Assembly (NCBI RefSeq): GCF_002866825.1
Contig: NZ_PKUS01000003.1
Location: 124,001-188,000, forward strand
Direction: 5' to 3'
DNA from: Pseudohalioglobus lutimaris
GTDB taxonomy: Bacteria > Pseudomonadota > Gammaproteobacteria > Pseudomonadales > Halieaceae
DNA length: 64,000 bases
Below, piece by piece: positions 62,856 through 64,000 of the stretch. Each line of letters begins with the position of its first letter. Position 1 is the first letter of the stretch. The position numbers and the translations under genes are program-made. Under the pieces are notes generated by a model. That model searched no databases and was not told the origin of the DNA. It saw only the letters and a list, made by a program, of their open reading frames with translations.

Positions 62856-64000
62856 ATGGCCAACAGGCTGGTAAAAGTCGTCGCCCCACTGGTGGTAATA
62901 GCCGCCTCCGCCGGCGCCTATGCATTGCTACAGGCCTCCCGGCCTGAGCCGGAGAAGAACGATGAGCCGCTGCGGGCTGCAGCCGTATATACCTCGCCTG
63001 TAATGCGCGAACAGGGCACGCTGGAAGTCGTGACCCAGGGTGAAGTGCGCTCGCGAACGGCAATAGACCTGGTATCGCAAGTTGGCGGGCGGGTCATCAG
63101 CGTTTCACCCGAATTCGTCGAAGGCGGCCTCATCGAGCCCGGCGTCACCCTGCTGCAGATTGATGACACCGACTACAGGCTGGCCTTGAGCGAGGCGCGT
63201 GCAAGGCTTGCGGACGCAGAACTTGCGGTGCAACAGGCTCTCGCAGACCAGGACGTGGCGCACAAGCAGTTGCGCAACACCACCAACCCCTCCGATCTGG
63301 CCTTGAAGAAGCCGCAGGTACAGCAGGCAATCGCCATGCGTGAGGCAGCGGAAGCAGGACTGGAGCGCGCCGGCCTGGACCTCGAGCGCACCCGTATTAC
63401 CCTGCCCTTTGCCGGTCGCGTCGCCAGCACCCGCGTCGACATCGGTCAGTTTATTTCCCCCGGCACCGTGATGGGCCGGGTATTCAGCACAGAGGTTGTC
63501 GAGATTCGCCTGCCACTGAACAATCAGCAGCTGGCCTCACTGGGCCTGCCCATTGGCTACACTGCGCCCGCCGGGGGCGGACTGCCTGTGCGCTTCACGG
63601 CTGATGTTGCCGGGAAAAAACAGGTCTGGACGGGCACCCTGAAGCGGTTGGATGCCTCTGTAGACACGGATACGCGCATGCTTTATGCGATAGCCGAGGT
63701 CGCCGACCCTTATGGAACGGGGGCATCCCAGCATGGCATGCCCATGGCGGTAGGCTTGTTCGTAGAAGCGCGCATCAGCGGCCGCGAACTATTGGAGGGT
63801 ATGAGTATCCCTTCAAGCGCGCTGCGAGCCGGCAACGTTGTCTACGTAATCAGCAGTGAAAACCTGCTGGAGATTCGCGATGTCGACGTGGTCCAGTCCA
63901 ACGCCGACAAGGCCTTTGTCAGCGCAGGCCTCACGCCCGGAGAGCAGGTGGTCACCTCGGCTATACGCAACCCCATACAGGGCATGGCAGTGCGCAACCT
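62856..64000 (+). CDS. RND efflux periplasmic adaptor (HlyD/MFP family), 3' part cut off
   Basis: At least 381 residues are in the window. An N-terminal membrane anchor (LVKVVAPLVVIAASAGAYALL) is followed by a barrel-sandwich lipoyl domain (VVTQGEVRSRTAIDLVSQVGGRVISVSPEFVEGGLIEPGVTLLQID). An alpha-hairpin (about 107-180), a beta-barrel (ITLPFAGRVASTRVDIGQFISPGTVMGRVFS...) and a membrane-proximal domain come next. An RND pump gene would be expected directly downstream, outside the window. Substrate unknown. Confidence 0.92.
   Translation, partial: MANRLVKVVAPLVVIAASAGAYALLQASRPEPEKNDEPLRAAAVYTSPVMREQGTLEVVTQGEVRSRTAIDLVSQVGGRVISVSPEFVEGGLIEPGVTLLQIDDTDYRLALSEARARLADAELAVQQALADQDVAHKQLRNTTNPSDLALKKPQVQQAIAMREAAEAGLERAGLDLERTRITLPFAGRVASTRVDIGQFISPGTVMGRVFSTEVVEIRLPLNNQQLASLGLPIGYTAPAGGGLPVRFTADVAGKKQVWTGTLKRLDASVDTDTRMLYAIAEVADPYGTGASQHGMPMAVGLFVEARISGRELLEGMSIPSSALRAGNVVYVISSENLLEIRDVDVVQSNADKAFVSAGLTPGEQVVTSAIRNPIQGMAVRN

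Noticed and set aside
1-64000. CRISPR arrays, insertion sequences and rRNA genes
   Set aside because: No regularly spaced repeats, no transposase reading frames and no rRNA sequence were seen anywhere in the window.

Overview
The window joins two pieces of a gammaproteobacterial chromosome. Positions 1 to about 36,330 are most of an integrative and conjugative element (ICE) of the PFGI-1/ICEclc class, whose mating apparatus is defined by the TIGR037xx 'PFL_46xx/47xx' protein families. Positions 36,290 to 64,000 are ordinary chromosome. The boundary is a tRNA-Ser(GCU) gene at 36,291-36,381. The integrase reads into the 3' end of this tRNA, so the element sits in the serV-type tRNA that follows alaS, lysC and csrA in many gammaproteobacteria. 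The chromosomal gene set (alaS-lysC-csrA-tRNA-Ser, FecA-like receptor, long-chain gcvP, DUF3348/DUF802/OmpA/DUF2894 cluster, DUF885 peptidase, RND adaptor) and the moderately high GC content suggest a marine gammaproteobacterium, perhaps Halieaceae/Cellvibrionales. That family-level guess is inference.

ICE layout, right to left. Integrase and excisionase (34.8-36.3 kb) come first. A divergent switch follows, with a S24-type repressor (+) and a Cro-like regulator (-). Next is a long leftward run of maintenance genes: ParB-like, DUF2857, STY4528, TIGR03761, a possible ParR-like adaptor, ParM, DUF3577/STY4534, RadC and DUF6573. A gene-free but hairpin-dense stretch (25.26-26.03 kb) lies before a second tyrosine recombinase. 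The mating genes then run PilL, a small membrane protein, TIGR03759, lytic transglycosylase, TIGR03765, TraD and TIGR03747. After a cargo block (11.4-18.7 kb) they continue with RAQPRD, TIGR03758, 03745, 03750, 03746, 03749, 03752, 03751, the VirB4-like ATPase, a NERD cargo gene on the opposite strand, TIGR03757, 03756 and a partial 03755. Relaxase, TraG and the distal attachment site must lie left of the window.

The cargo block is probably anti-phage or anti-mobile-element defence. It holds an Xre/RES toxin-antitoxin pair with two identical palindromic operators, a DEDDh exonuclease translationally coupled to the RES toxin, and a 1794-residue protein with a nuclease-like N-terminus, a STAND/NACHT-type P-loop ATPase and a very long C-terminal region, an Avs-like architecture.

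The chromosome carries csrA, lysC and alaS; HIT, Trm112-like and M23 peptidase genes; greB; an iron-regulated TonB receptor with two Fur-box-like sites; two large lipoproteins; a uracil-DNA glycosylase family gene; gcvP; a TPR lipoprotein; a Usp protein; a thioredoxin-fold protein; and a four-gene operon (56.65-60.87 kb). In that operon a MotA/ExbB-like protein with a roughly 565-residue coiled tail is paired with a MotB/OmpA-like protein, the same architecture as ZorA/ZorB. A DUF885 metallopeptidase and a partial RND adaptor end the window.
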